Source of the DNA: Desulfocapsaceae bacterium
GTDB lineage: Bacteria > Desulfobacterota > Desulfobulbia > Desulfobulbales > Desulfocapsaceae
Assembly: GCA_031292275.1 (NCBI GenBank)
Contig: JARLHL010000114.1
Location: forward strand, 18,874 to 82,873
Direction: 5' to 3'
Length of the DNA stretch: 64,000 nt
Numbering within the stretch: the first letter of the stretch is position 1; each line of letters opens with the position of its first letter. The notes under the pieces are model-generated. The model saw nothing but the letters and a program-made list of their open reading frames with translations, was not told where the DNA came from and made no database searches. This document shows positions 35,762 through 45,280 of the stretch, in pieces. The position numbers and the translations under genes were made by a program.

Positions 35762-36697
35762 ATGAATAATGGGAAAATTCGACTGAATACCGAATGGTTA
35801 TGCGATTGCGGCGGCTGCCATGTCGCCCTTGTCGATCTGCATGACAAGATCCTGAATGTCCTTGAAGCCGTGGAGATCCAGAAGTGCCCGGTCCTGACCG
35901 ACGTGAAAGAGTATCCGGAAGCCGACATCGGAATCCTTACCGGATCGATCCGGACCGAACATGACCGGCACGCAGCACTTGAAATGAGAAAGAAATGCAA
36001 GAAGATTATAGCCCTCGGGACCTGCGCGGTCTACGGCGGACTGCATGGAGCCGGTCTGGCGCATTCCCGGGAGGAGATCATGGACACCGTCTATCGCAGG
36101 ACGCCGACCACAAAAACCGATTTCATCCCCGATGCGGGCGTAACCGGCCTGGAAAAGATCGTGACCCCTGTGGACGAAATTATCGATGTCGACCTGTATC
36201 TGCCCGGTTGCCCGCCGCATGCCCATTATATCTTTGAGGCATTAACGGATCTCATCGAGGACCGGGAGATAAAAACGCGTCAGGAGACGGTCTGCTCCGG
36301 ATGCAGACGAATCATGAAAAAAACCGATATATCGGCCATCAGGAACAACAATGACAGTGCCCTTGACGACGAGGTCTGCTTCTTGAGTCAGGGCCACATC
36401 TGTCTCGGATCCGTCACCCTTGACCGCTGCCTGGCGCCCTGCCCGAACCATGGCATCATGTGTACCGGCTGCGCCGGCCCCACCATGCAGATCCTGACAG
36501 AACCGACTCATGATATCCGTACAGAGGTAAGTGACCGGATGTCCCGCCTGACAAAGATCGACGCTGCAGATATCAGAAAACATATGGAAAAATCAGCAAA
36601 GACACATTACGCCTATGCGATGGCGACAAAGATGATCGGTAATAAACCCACCTTCCTGATCCGGAAATGGATTGCCGAAGTGGAGGATCAGAGATGA
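35762..36697 (+). CDS. [NiFe] hydrogenase small subunit (group 3-like)
   Basis: A 311-residue iron-sulfur subunit. The proximal-cluster ligands are seen at CDCGGCHV (Cys16 and Cys19, plus an extra Cys14), IIALGTCAVYGG and LYLPGCPPHAH. The C-terminal half carries a further Cys series, VCSGCRRIM, CFLSQGHICLGSVTLDRCLA and CPNHGIMCTGCAGP, for the medial and distal clusters. There is no twin-arginine signal, so it is cytoplasmic, as in group 3 enzymes of the F420-non-reducing (Mvh) type. No MvhD or heterodisulfide reductase gene is present here; the ferredoxin at 38114 is the likely acceptor. It overlaps the large-subunit gene by an ATGA. Confidence 0.9.
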   Translation: MNNGKIRLNTEWLCDCGGCHVALVDLHDKILNVLEAVEIQKCPVLTDVKEYPEADIGILTGSIRTEHDRHAALEMRKKCKKIIALGTCAVYGGLHGAGLAHSREEIMDTVYRRTPTTKTDFIPDAGVTGLEKIVTPVDEIIDVDLYLPGCPPHAHYIFEALTDLIEDREIKTRQETVCSGCRRIMKKTDISAIRNNNDSALDDEVCFLSQGHICLGSVTLDRCLAPCPNHGIMCTGCAGPTMQILTEPTHDIRTEVSDRMSRLTKIDAADIRKHMEKSAKTHYAYAMATKMIGNKPTFLIRKWIAEVEDQR

Positions 36698-38109
36698 CCA
36701 CAACCATAACGATAGATCCGGTAACCCGTATTGAAGGGCATGCCCGCATCCTGCTGGAATGTGATGCCACCGGAGCTGTGGAGAAGGCCCATTTCTGCGT
36801 GAACGAGCTGCGCGGTTTTGAACGCATCCTGGTCGGCATGGAGGCCCATACGATGCCGCAGATCACCGCCCGGATCTGCGGCGTCTGCCCGACCGCGCAC
36901 CATCTCGTCGCGGCAAAGGCCCTGGACAGGGCTGCGGGCGTTGAGCCGCCTGTCGCGGCCAGGCTGCTGCGGGAACTCATGTATATGGGGCACATGATCC
37001 ATTCGCATGCCCTTTCGCTCTTTGTGCTCACCGGGCCGGATCTAGTCTTCGGCCTGGACGGGGCCCCTGCCACCAGAAATATCGTCGGCATGGTGGAGAC
37101 GACCCCCGATCTGGCCAAAAAGGGACTTCGTCTGCGAAGTCTCGGCCAAAAGATAAACGAGACCATCGGCGGCCGGGGCATTCACCCGGTCACCGCAGTT
37201 GCAGGCGGAATCTCCTTTCGGTTGAACGACGCCCAGCGCAGCCGTCTGCAGGAACTGACCGCCGAGGCCGTGACGCTGGTGACGGAACTGTTCGGCAGGA
37301 CCAAAGGGCTCTTGGAGGATTTTCTGCAAAAGTATCCATCCCTGCTGGAGAAAATCAACTCTCCGACCTGGTATCTCGGCACGGTCAACGGCGGCAGGCT
37401 TAATTTCTATGACGGCAACCTGCGGGCAATGGATGCAGAGGGCAGGATCAGATCCGAATTTTCGGCAATCGATTATGCCGGGGTGATGGCCGAAAGAGCG
37501 GTATCGAGGTCCTACGCGAAGGAGGTCTTCCTCGACATTGACGGCAACGAACATCTTTACCGGGTGGGGCCTCTTGCCCGGATCAATGTTGCCGACGGAA
37601 TGGAGACGCCGCTTGCCGAGGCCGAATTCGCGACTTTTCGGAAAAATTTCGGCAGGCCCTGCCATAATGCAATCCTGCAGATCTATGCCAAATTGATCGA
37701 ACTGATCTCCGCCTGCGAAAAGGCGCAGATGATCGTCAATTATCCTGCGCTGCAAGGCGAGACTCGCGTTGCAGCACACTTCACAGGCGGACGGGGAATT
37801 GCCCACATCGAGGCGCCGCGCGGCACCCTGATCCACGATTACGAGATCGATGAACGGGGTATTGTCAGGAAGGCGAACATGATCATTGCCACCCAGCAGA
37901 ATACCGCAGCCATCAATGCCTCGCTGAAGGAGGGGGCAGATGCAGTTCTGGGAGAAGGAAGTGACGAGGCCATCCTGAACCGTCTGGAATTCATTGTCAG
38001 GTGTTACGATCCCTGCCTTGCCTGCGCCACGCACGCCCTGGGCAGGATGGAGATGGATGTCGAGATCATACGAAACGGGCGGACCGTCAGAAGAATGAGG
38101 AGGGACTGA
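36694..38109 (+). CDS. [NiFe] hydrogenase large subunit (group 3-like)
   Basis: A 471-residue catalytic subunit. Start at 36694 (MTTTITIDPVTRIEGHARIL) overlaps the small-subunit stop. The nickel-iron ligands are complete: RICGVC (Cys62, Cys65) and DPCLAC (Cys441, Cys444) followed by His447. The 24 residues after His447 (ALGRMEMDVEIIRNGRTVRR and four more) are a longer tail than usual and would be removed by the maturation protease encoded at 38839. It oxidises or makes H2 in the cytoplasm. The small subunit, ferredoxin and protease are in the same operon; hyp genes are elsewhere. Confident on identity; subgroup is inferred from lack of a signal peptide and from the partners. Confidence 0.92.
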   Translation: MTTTITIDPVTRIEGHARILLECDATGAVEKAHFCVNELRGFERILVGMEAHTMPQITARICGVCPTAHHLVAAKALDRAAGVEPPVAARLLRELMYMGHMIHSHALSLFVLTGPDLVFGLDGAPATRNIVGMVETTPDLAKKGLRLRSLGQKINETIGGRGIHPVTAVAGGISFRLNDAQRSRLQELTAEAVTLVTELFGRTKGLLEDFLQKYPSLLEKINSPTWYLGTVNGGRLNFYDGNLRAMDAEGRIRSEFSAIDYAGVMAERAVSRSYAKEVFLDIDGNEHLYRVGPLARINVADGMETPLAEAEFATFRKNFGRPCHNAILQIYAKLIELISACEKAQMIVNYPALQGETRVAAHFTGGRGIAHIEAPRGTLIHDYEIDERGIVRKANMIIATQQNTAAINASLKEGADAVLGEGSDEAILNRLEFIVRCYDPCLACATHALGRMEMDVEIIRNGRTVRRMRRD

Positions 38110-38113
38110 AGAG

Positions 38114-38365
38114 ATGCTGGAAATGACCATTCATGACAAGTCATGCAGAGGCTGCCGGTTCTGCCTCGATGTCTGCCCCACGGATTGCTTTGTCTTTAAC
38201 GAGGAGACCCAGAAGGCGATGGTGGCAAAGGTGGACAACTGCATTGCCTGCCTCAGCTGCACGTCCATCTGCCCTGCCGCTGCGATCACCCACAGAAATC
38301 ATCATGTGGTGGCAAACTTTTACCGAAATATAAATTTCAGCCGCCGTATGGAGAAATTTTTATGA
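38114..38365 (+). CDS. 2[4Fe-4S] ferredoxin
   Basis: An 83-residue ferredoxin with two full cluster motifs: CRGCRFCLDVCP and CIACLSCTSICP, both C-x2-C-x2-C-x3-C-P. The C-terminal 25 residues are basic and may dock to the hydrogenase. It begins 4 bp after the large subunit and overlaps the next gene by ATGA, so it is in the operon. Its position makes it the likely electron carrier of the hydrogenase, standing in for the MvhD-type protein missing here. Confidence 0.92.
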   Translation: MLEMTIHDKSCRGCRFCLDVCPTDCFVFNEETQKAMVAKVDNCIACLSCTSICPAAAITHRNHHVVANFYRNINFSRRMEKFL

Positions 38366-38835
38366 TCCCCCCCAGCGAGTTGCAGCTTAAAGCTGAAGAT
38401 TACGATATGGCCTTCACCGAGGTCAGCTTCCTCCTGGACATGTTCGTCAGCACTATTGAGGCCTTCATCGGAAAATCGACGCCATCGCTGGCGGTTGCAG
38501 CAGGCAGAAAAATGGCTGCGAACCTGCCGATCTACCTGGAAGATCCAAGCCCTGAGAATGCCCTTGACGCCCTCGTCGGCTTTTTTCGCCAGCAGCAGAT
38601 GGAAATCCAGGGGAGTTTTAAGGGGGCGGAAGGGCTCCTCGCCCTTGATCACTGTCCGATCCGGAGCGTCTGCCTGGCCAGGAAGATGGAGCTGGACGGG
38701 CATGTCTGCCAGATGTTCCACTATTATATCGCCGGCATAATGGCAGAACTTACAGGCCGTCCCGTCAGGCCGAGGACAGTCGGCACGGGAGAGCGGTGCT
38801 CGTTTGCCCTTCTTTTCAGCGGGGTGCGGAAATAG
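38362..38835 (+). CDS. V4R-like protein, hydrogenase-linked copy 2
   Basis: A 157-residue protein that aligns by eye with the product of 35129-35629: AVAAGRKMAANLPIYLEDPS (compare AGRNLGRKF there), Asp-His-Cys in ALDHCPIRSVCLARKM, and the Cys in HVCQMFHYYIAGIMAEL. Like that gene it looks V4R-like, with conserved Cys residues that could bind a metal or a thiol ligand. It overlaps the ferredoxin by 4 bp and precedes the maturation protease by 3 bp, so it is a stable part of the hydrogenase operon. Function not known; a chaperone, sensor or cofactor-binding role is possible. Confidence 0.6.
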   Translation: MIPPSELQLKAEDYDMAFTEVSFLLDMFVSTIEAFIGKSTPSLAVAAGRKMAANLPIYLEDPSPENALDALVGFFRQQQMEIQGSFKGAEGLLALDHCPIRSVCLARKMELDGHVCQMFHYYIAGIMAELTGRPVRPRTVGTGERCSFALLFSGVRK

Positions 38836-38838
38836 GCA

Positions 38839-39312
38839 ATGGCTCCTGCCCTGATCGTCTGCATAGGCAACGAACTGGCCGCCGACGATGGCGCCGGCCA
38901 GGCCGTCTATCTGGCCCTGAAAGAGACAAGGCTGCCAGAAGGGACGCGCCTGGAGTTTCTGGGTGTCGGAGGCATGAATCTCCTCGAAACGTTCTCGGGC
39001 GAAGACCATCTTGTGGTCGTTGATGCTGTACAATTCGGGGCAGCACCGGGCACGGTCCACACCCTGGATTGGGACCGGATCCCGTCCCTCGGTCAACGAC
39101 CGGTCAGTGGCCACGGCATCGGCATCCGCGAGGCCATTGAGGTTGGACGGCGACTCTATCCCGAAAAGACTCCAAAGCATGTCCATCTGATCGGAATCGA
39201 AGGAAAATGCTTCAATACTCTTGGCGCCGGTCTTTCCGCTGAGGTCGCCGGTGCCCTTGATGCGGCGGTAAAGCAGATTACCGATCTTCTCGGAGGTCTG
39301 CAGCCGGCCTGA
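38839..39312 (+). CDS. Hydrogenase maturation protease
   Basis: A 157-residue HycI/HoxW-type endopeptidase that clips the C terminus of the large subunit after nickel insertion. Signature: IVCIGNELAADDGAGQAVYL near the start (nickel-sensing acidic residue in this loop), LVVVDAVQFG (second ligand Asp), and HLIGIEGKCF. Its substrate is most likely the large subunit at 36694-38109 with its 24-residue tail. It is the last gene of the operon; a short inverted pair GGCCTG/CAGGCC overlaps its stop codon, before the convergent gene at 39337. Confidence 0.9.
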   Translation: MAPALIVCIGNELAADDGAGQAVYLALKETRLPEGTRLEFLGVGGMNLLETFSGEDHLVVVDAVQFGAAPGTVHTLDWDRIPSLGQRPVSGHGIGIREAIEVGRRLYPEKTPKHVHLIGIEGKCFNTLGAGLSAEVAGALDAAVKQITDLLGGLQPA

Positions 39313-39336
39313 ACGGAAAGCCAGGCCAGACCGTCC

Positions 39337-40605
39337 TCACAGAGAAGCAATTCTTTGAATTTCTTTTGAATTCTTCTTAATTGCTATTCTGATCCAACCA
39401 AGATTTGTCTCCTTGTCCGCGACGATAACCAGAAAGGCTTCGGCACCGACAGGTGCAAACATAACCGGACCATTATTATATTCGATCATAGTCATGGTAA
39501 GCTCTCCCTGTCCGAGTTGATTGCCCATGGATTCCGCAGAACCGAAACCACTGGAAGCTATGGCTCCGATCATCTCGGCATCAATTCCCTTACGGGCAAT
39601 GTTATCCAGCAAAAAGCCGTCCCGCCCCACGAGGCAAGCAGTGTGAACGCCGTCAATGTTGGTGAATTCTGCCAAAATTTTCTGAATATCTGTCATGGTT
39701 GGTTCCTCTTCTGTTGGTGGTGGGTTATCTATAATTTTTTCCCCGAACATCTCTTCCTCATCCGCGTCGGGGGCATTGTTCTCATCCAGCCACGACACTG
39801 AACTTTCTGTTGCCTCATCGGGACCGGCCGGCGCCGGACCCTCCCGCCCTTGGCCATCATCCAGGCTGACCGTCGATCTCAACAGCAGCGACTCAAGACT
39901 GTTGGTGATGCTGGTAAGGGGTGATGAGACCCCTTTTATATTTTGCAGCGTTCCTCCCTGAAAGGTGAGAATTTTAAAAAAGGCATTCTCTCCGCTTTCC
40001 TCGCCACAGGTAGCGTGTACCGCCTCTCCATTATCAAAGTAGATCATTCCCTCCTGATCCATGGTGGTCACCTTCAGGGCTGCCGTGGACTTTGAAAGGC
40101 CATTGAATTGAACGATATCAAAGAGTTCAATACTGTCGATGGTTCCCTGAAACCCCTCCTTCTGCTGCAAGACCTCTTCGACTATGGTCCGCATGGTTTG
40201 AATATCAAAAGGTTTTTCGATAAATCTAAGACAACCTCGTTTCATGGCCTCATGTTCAAAGGCGTTCGACGGATAAGCCGTCATGACAATAGCCCTCGTC
40301 TTCGGATATTGGTTTTTTATCTCGATGAGCAGATCGAGGCCGCTGATTCCCGGCATGGTGATATCGGTGATAACCAAATGAAACATGCCGGCGCTGAGGA
40401 AGGTCAGGGCTTCTTCGCCGGAACGGGCGACCAGAATTTCTGCCTCGGGGAGGCTTTTGCTCAGGTTTTTCTGCAACATCCAGAGCATATTTTCTTCGTC
40501 ATCGACGACCAGTATTCTTTTCATTGGCTGCCCCTGATCGAGCACCTTTTCGGTTGGAGTGTCTTTTTTTTGGAGCTTTTTATAAAAGTCTGAAATGTAG
40601 CTCAT
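39337..40605 (-). CDS. Receiver-DUF4388-Roadblock protein
   Basis: A 422-residue fusion. Start at 40605 (MSYISDFYKKLQKKD) behind GAGGCG. Order: short coiled lead; receiver (residues 30-150, ILVVDDEENMLWML, acceptor Asp in VITDITMPGISG, Lys in IEKPFD); DUF4388 domain (TIDSIELFDIVQFNGLSKST); acidic linker; Roadblock/LC7 (MglB-like) domain at the C terminus (DIQKILAEFTNIDGVHTACL, MMIEYNNG-type strand, TNLGWIRIAIKK). Roadblock domains regulate Ras-like GTPases such as MglA, but no GTPase gene is in the window. It is downstream of the NtrC gene on the same strand (222 bp) and probably part of the same signalling set. Confidence 0.85.
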   Translation of the reverse strand: MSYISDFYKKLQKKDTPTEKVLDQGQPMKRILVVDDEENMLWMLQKNLSKSLPEAEILVARSGEEALTFLSAGMFHLVITDITMPGISGLDLLIEIKNQYPKTRAIVMTAYPSNAFEHEAMKRGCLRFIEKPFDIQTMRTIVEEVLQQKEGFQGTIDSIELFDIVQFNGLSKSTAALKVTTMDQEGMIYFDNGEAVHATCGEESGENAFFKILTFQGGTLQNIKGVSSPLTSITNSLESLLLRSTVSLDDGQGREGPAPAGPDEATESSVSWLDENNAPDADEEEMFGEKIIDNPPPTEEEPTMTDIQKILAEFTNIDGVHTACLVGRDGFLLDNIARKGIDAEMIGAIASSGFGSAESMGNQLGQGELTMTMIEYNNGPVMFAPVGAEAFLVIVADKETNLGWIRIAIKKNSKEIQRIASL

Positions 40606-40827
40606 AACAATCGCCTCGAACAACGATGTTTCTTGTTTTGAATGGATTGCCTCTCATTAGGTTATCCCTGTCCAAAAGGGCCTTACTCAATATCCTTTAC
40701 AAAAACTATTCCAGGACTCCGCCGACTGGCGATACGGCAAAAAAAACGGCTTAACAATATTGAATTATTGAATTCTCAAGAAACAAGCCGGCACCCCGGG
40801 CCTGCGGAGAAGGTGGTCGAAAATGAA

Positions 40828-42156
40828 TCAACTGATCGGAAATTGGTCAATCTGAAGTTTTTCTCTGAGAGTGGTCCGGGAAATGCCAAGAATTTTCGCC
40901 GCCTGCGACTTGTTATTGTTCACCGCCTTGAGGACCTTGGAAATATACCGTTTCTCAATCTCTTTCAAGGGAAGGTCAAGTCTGTTTTCAGCGCCACCGG
41001 TAAAGACAGCATCCTGGTGGAGGCCCGACAGAGAAATCCACCCGGATTTACAGAAAATGACTTCGCGTTCGACCATATTGCGCAATTCCCTGATATTCCC
41101 CGGCCAGGCATGTTTCAGCAGAGCCGCGGAAGCCGCAGCAGTGAAACCATGAATCGTTCTCTTGAATTCCCTGGCGAATCGATGAAGGAAATAGTCAGCC
41201 AAGAGCAGGATATCATTTTCACGGTCCCGCAAAGGAGGGAGGGCAATGGGGATGATGTTGAGCCGATAGTATAGATCGCCCCGGAAATTACCCTGCCTGA
41301 TCTCCCTGTCCAGATTGCTGTTGGTGGCGGCAATGATGCGGACATTGATCGCAATATCCGTCAAGCCTCCGACCCTCCTGAAGACGGAATCTTCAATGAG
41401 ACGCAACAGCTTGGACTGGAGTGATACCGGCAGGTTGCCGATCTCATCCAGGAACAGGGTGCCGCCATCCGCTATTTCGACCAATCCCTTTTTATCCGCC
41501 CGCGCATCAGTAAACGCCCCCTTCTCATAGCCGAAAAGCTCGGATTCAATAAGATTGGCGGCGAGAGTCCCGCAATCAACCTTCACAAAAATTCCGCCCT
41601 TCGGCTGCTGCACATCATGGATGGCCCGGGCGACCAGTTCCTTGCCGGTCCCGGTCTCTCCGGTAATCAGGACCGGTGCATGCACCTCCGAAGCGGACAG
41701 GATCTTTTCCTTCACCGCAAGCATGGCCCTGGAAGAACAGATGATCGTGTCAAGGCCCTTGTCCTGGTGATCGAGAAGCGCTTTTTTGGCAATGATCCTG
41801 GATTGCATTATCCGGTGCAGAATAGCCTTGAATTCGACTATCTCGAAGGGTTTGACGATATAATCAACAGCACCCTCCCTCATTGATATCACTGCAGATT
41901 TCGCATCATTGGTGCCCGTGAGCATAACGATGTCGACATCGGCCGCAATATTCTTCAAAGAGCCGATCAGCTGGATGCCGTTACCATCCGGCAGGCCAAT
42001 ATCCAGAAAAATAAGGTCTACTATATTGGACCGCATGATATCGGCGGCCTCTTCTCCGGTCGAGGCGGTAAGAACGCTATATCCCTCTTTTTTTATAACA
42101 TGGGCCAAGGAATAACGAAGATCCTCCATATCATCAACGATAAGCACGGCACCCAT
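40828..42156 (-). CDS. NtrC-family regulator with GAFTDA loop
   Basis: A 442-residue response regulator: receiver ([17 protein letters not shown], acceptor Asp in [11 protein letters not shown], Lys in [10 protein letters not shown]), AAA+ domain (Walker [10 protein letters not shown], Walker B GTLFLDEI) and a Fis-type helix-turn-helix ([19 protein letters not shown]). The sigma-54 contact loop reads GAFTDA, not GAFTGA. Such changes occur in some natural activators and can affect sigma-54 binding, so its activation of sigma-54 needs testing. Its start overlaps the kinase stop (TAATG), an obligate two-gene unit with a cognate kinase and a Roadblock protein. Confidence 0.9.
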   Translation of the reverse strand: MGAVLIVDDMEDLRYSLAHVIKKEGYSVLTASTGEEAADIMRSNIVDLIFLDIGLPDGNGIQLIGSLKNIAADVDIVMLTGTNDAKSAVISMREGAVDYIVKPFEIVEFKAILHRIMQSRIIAKKALLDHQDKGLDTIICSSRAMLAVKEKILSASEVHAPVLITGETGTGKELVARAIHDVQQPKGGIFVKVDCGTLAANLIESELFGYEKGAFTDARADKKGLVEIADGGTLFLDEIGNLPVSLQSKLLRLIEDSVFRRVGGLTDIAINVRIIAATNSNLDREIRQGNFRGDLYYRLNIIPIALPPLRDRENDILLLADYFLHRFAREFKRTIHGFTAAASAALLKHAWPGNIRELRNMVEREVIFCKSGWISLSGLHQDAVFTGGAENRLDLPLKEIEKRYISKVLKAVNNNKSQAAKILGISRTTLREKLQIDQFPIS

Positions 42157-44174
42157 TATTCCGGTATCCTGAAAAAGAGAGTAAACGTTGCCCCCTGCCC
42201 TTCCACACTGTCGACGAGAATCGCTGCTCCGTTTTCCTTGAGCGTCCGATACACGATGGAAAGGCCGAGACCTGCGCCCTTGTTTTTGGTAGTGAAAAAC
42301 GGTTCGAAGGCTTTTTCCATCGTCTCCACAGACATACCCGCACCATTGTCATAAAAATACAGACGCACATAGCGGTCTCCGGCAAGGAGCCCCGGATATT
42401 TCTTTTTGTATTGAGAAAGCGCAGACTTGCTGAGTTGCATTGCCGTAATCTTAATTATCCCTCCAGAGCGCACTGCATCAATCGCGTTCAGGAACAGGTT
42501 CAAAAAAACCTGCTGCAGCTGATGGGGATCGGCCTCGACGAGGGGAAGATTTTGCTGGTGGTCATAGGTGTAGGTTATATGTTTGCTGGTGAGCTTATTG
42601 CTGACAAGATGGCGCGTCTCCGACAGAATTTGCGTAATCGACACCGGCTTGATTTTCGGGGGAGCCGGCCGCGCATAAGAAAAAAAATCCGTCAGGAGTT
42701 CATTCAGGCGGTCAACCTGCCTGACGATCCTCCTTGAACACTCCTTCTGCTCTTCTATGGTCACCGATTGTTCTTCAATGGACTGGGCCATGATTTTTAT
42801 GCCGGCCAGGGGATTGCGGACCTCATGTGCAACTGCCGCCGCAATCTCCGCAATGGTCGAAAGCCGGTTCATCTTTTCCATCTCTCTTCTGACATAGATT
42901 ACCTCCGAGATATCGGTCATGGAGATGATCAGGCCCACCTGATTTCCTGTCGTATCATCTCTTGTAAAGGTCTTATAGCTGATGACCTTTTTATCCCCGC
43001 CGCTGGTGGCGAGGGTAATCTCATTGTTCAGCTGTAACGACGAGGAATCGCCGGAACACATCATTTGTTCGGCCGCTTCATCACCGACAATATCGAAGAG
43101 GTTTTCTCCCTGCAGGGTAGGTGCGAACGGCTGCAGAATAGACCTGGCAATGGAGTTGCTCTTCTGGATATTACCCTGCCGGTCGACAACAAGGAGGCCG
43201 TGGTTCAGGCCTTGGATAATCGATTCGGAAAATTTTATTTCATTACGAAGGTCCATGATCGAAAGAGGCGATTCATGATCCGAATGGACCGGCCCGCTGT
43301 CCGGAGCCGCCGCAAGTATATTTCCTATGATATTGCAGATATCTTTGAGAAGCGCCTCCTCTGCGGAACCGATGGAATCGCCGGCCGGATAAAAACAAAC
43401 GAGTCCGGCAAGCGAGTCATTGTTCATGATGGGGACGCAAAGATGACTGCGGGGATCGGTCTGCCCACAGATCGTCAGTGATGCTGCCGCATTGCAACGG
43501 GAAAACTGTATCGTCCCGAGCTGCGCGGCCTTCCCGCAAGGGCAGGTCCCGAAGGGGACCTCAAGGCATTCTTTTTTATGGCGGCTCGAAAATCCCCTGT
43601 GCGTTTTCAGAACCAATTTCCGGGAATCGAGATCAACGCCAAAGACCCCGGCAACCGGCAGCAGATTGAGCCGAGGAAGCTGCAACACATAATCAAGTAT
43701 GTGCTGCAGCCGTTCTCCCCAGGAATTTGACGACAGCGCGACGACCAGGATATCGTCAATAATTTTCTGATTGCAACCGGCATGCTCAGCCTGTTTATGA
43801 TAATTCTTCCGGCAGACGGCATCCCGGACCAGGACCAGATAAGCACCATCTTGCCGGATTTTTCTTGTCATTATCTCTGACAGAAATACCCTGCCGTCGC
43901 GATGAGCCATGGTCATTTCCCGGGACTCCCCCTCGGAGGAAGGATCGAAGAGCCGGGCACTTTCGATATGAGCGTTAATCGCGGAGGAATTGGGAGGGGC
44001 CGGTAAAATCAGCTCCCGAAGGGGACGGCCGACGGCCTCAGGACCGGACCAGCCGAAAAAACATTCTGCCTGAGAGTCCCAATCCGACACAAGCCCCTTT
44101 CTGTCGCAGAGAATGAGAGCACATTCCGGCCAGGATAAATTACGGCTACGGCCGCTGTCGTTTCCGGTCTCCAT
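42156..44174 (-). CDS. PAS-GAF-PAS histidine kinase
   Basis: A 672-residue soluble kinase. It begins [12 protein letters not shown] with a PAS domain ([20 protein letters not shown]), then a GAF-like domain with several Cys ([28 protein letters not shown]) that could bind a metal or respond to redox, a second PAS ([20 protein letters not shown]), then H-box [19 protein letters not shown]-box [15 protein letters not shown]1 [11 protein letters not shown] and G2 [13 protein letters not shown]. No transmembrane helix. The cognate NtrC regulator overlaps its end, and a Roadblock protein gene precedes it by 11 bp. Confidence 0.92.
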   Translation of the reverse strand: METGNDSGRSRNLSWPECALILCDRKGLVSDWDSQAECFFGWSGPEAVGRPLRELILPAPPNSSAINAHIESARLFDPSSEGESREMTMAHRDGRVFLSEIMTRKIRQDGAYLVLVRDAVCRKNYHKQAEHAGCNQKIIDDILVVALSSNSWGERLQHILDYVLQLPRLNLLPVAGVFGVDLDSRKLVLKTHRGFSSRHKKECLEVPFGTCPCGKAAQLGTIQFSRCNAAASLTICGQTDPRSHLCVPIMNNDSLAGLVCFYPAGDSIGSAEEALLKDICNIIGNILAAAPDSGPVHSDHESPLSIMDLRNEIKFSESIIQGLNHGLLVVDRQGNIQKSNSIARSILQPFAPTLQGENLFDIVGDEAAEQMMCSGDSSSLQLNNEITLATSGGDKKVISYKTFTRDDTTGNQVGLIISMTDISEVIYVRREMEKMNRLSTIAEIAAAVAHEVRNPLAGIKIMAQSIEEQSVTIEEQKECSRRIVRQVDRLNELLTDFFSYARPAPPKIKPVSITQILSETRHLVSNKLTSKHITYTYDHQQNLPLVEADPHQLQQVFLNLFLNAIDAVRSGGIIKITAMQLSKSALSQYKKKYPGLLAGDRYVRLYFYDNGAGMSVETMEKAFEPFFTTKNKGAGLGLSIVYRTLKENGAAILVDSVEGQGATFTLFFRIPE

Positions 44175-44185
44175 TTACGAACCTA

Positions 44186-44527
44186 TTACTGCATCAATGT
44201 ATCGGCTATGGCAAGCCACTTCTCCTTGGTCGTCATATAGAAGGTGAAGATCGGCAGATCGGCCATACGCCGGATAACGAAATGATATTTGTTGGTTGTG
44301 ATCAGGAGGTCATCGGATTCCCTGCTTTCGGCAAGCAGCCCGATCGCTTTGCTGTTGGACTTTACTATCGAGGCGAGATAGGCTGATACAGCTGCGGTGT
44401 CGATCTCCGGGTGCCGCCCCATCTCGGCGATGGACATGCCATCTTCAATGGTGACCACGGCAGCAACCAGAATACCGGGATGCTTCTGTATCATCTGTTC
44501 GAGGAGGTTTGTAATATTTTTGATCAT
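44186..44527 (-). CDS. Roadblock/LC7 domain protein
   Basis: A 113-residue single Roadblock/LC7 domain: MIKNITNLLEQMIQKHPGIL, VAAVVTIEDGMSIAEM, AYLASIVKSNSKAIGLL, and the C-terminal strand-helix FTFYMTTKEKWLAIADTLM. The GGAGAGACA site fixes the start. It is the first gene of the Roadblock-kinase-regulator operon (11 bp before the kinase). MglB-type proteins act on GTPases, but bacterial copies next to kinases may tune kinase activity. No MglA gene in the window. Confidence 0.85.
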   Translation of the reverse strand: MIKNITNLLEQMIQKHPGILVAAVVTIEDGMSIAEMGRHPEIDTAAVSAYLASIVKSNSKAIGLLAESRESDDLLITTNKYHFVIRRMADLPIFTFYMTTKEKWLAIADTLMQ

Positions 44528-44696
44528 TGTCTCTCCAATGGTAGGGCATTTCTATCGATAGCAACAGAAGCACGTCCAATATCATACCATTGAAGCTCGA
44601 CAAAGTGAATCAGATTCGCCTATGAAAAATATAGGTATATTCAGAGAGAACAGCAGCTCCCGCATTCGGGCCGCTTTCCGATGTCGCCCCATCGCG

Positions 44697-44930
44697 TTAT
44701 TCCACAGCCGGTATTGACAACGCAACCGGGAAGAGCGAAGACGGCTCCTGGCGCTGAAGCATCATTCCCGACCTGTTCATGTCGTTGACGATCTCGGCAC
44801 ACCGGAGAATAGAAGAGAGATTACGCAGGCTTCCGGAAACAAGTCTGTCAGCTGCAATCAGCACTCTTACGCCGGTATGCCCGCACACCGGCTCGCATGG
44901 TGAGCGGGCATCCGCCGCATCGGCATACAA
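44697..44930 (-). CDS. Doubtful small ORF
   Basis: A 77-codon frame starting with TTG directly after the stop of 44931-45230. The second half (GSLRNLSSILRCAEIVNDMN) could be a helix, but no family or ribosome site supports it. It could be a real short co-translated gene or 3' sequence of that transcript. Confidence 0.25.
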   Translation of the reverse strand: MYADAADARSPCEPVCGHTGVRVLIAADRLVSGSLRNLSSILRCAEIVNDMNRSGMMLQRQEPSSLFPVALSIPAVE

Positions 44931-45230
44931 TCAGGCGTGAGCAACGCCTTTATATTTTGCGTAGAGATCGTGCACCCGCTGTCTCATTTTTCGCAGTGTC
45001 TTTGAATCCTTCTTCGATGTCCAGCGCGGCTCGCTGAGGGAATATACGTCCCTGGCAACCTCGTCGAGACAATGTTCAACAGCAAGACACCATTCGTCTG
45101 TACACAGGGTCTCCATCTCAGCCGCTTCTTCTATATCCTTTTCAATCACACTACAGGATTGATTCAAGTTCATGATGAAATTCCGATGGCCCGTAAGGAA
45201 GGACTCAACCATCTCATTTTGCCGTTTCAT
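44931..45230 (-). CDS. Small helical protein, pair member 2
   Basis: A 99-residue acidic protein, nearly all helix: MKRQNEMVESFLTGHRNFIM then SCSVIEKDIEEAAEMETLCT, with a basic C-terminal helix SKKDSKTLRKMRQRVHDLYA. Three Cys are spread along it. The start has an AAGAGGTGACGGG site. It follows another small helical gene on the same strand by 50 bp. No family recognised; the pair may form a coiled-coil complex. Confidence 0.55.
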   Translation of the reverse strand: MKRQNEMVESFLTGHRNFIMNLNQSCSVIEKDIEEAAEMETLCTDEWCLAVEHCLDEVARDVYSLSEPRWTSKKDSKTLRKMRQRVHDLYAKYKGVAHA

Positions 45231-45280
45231 CCCGTCACCTCTTATGTGGATTATGAGCCTGCAAGACTGCCCGTAGAGAG

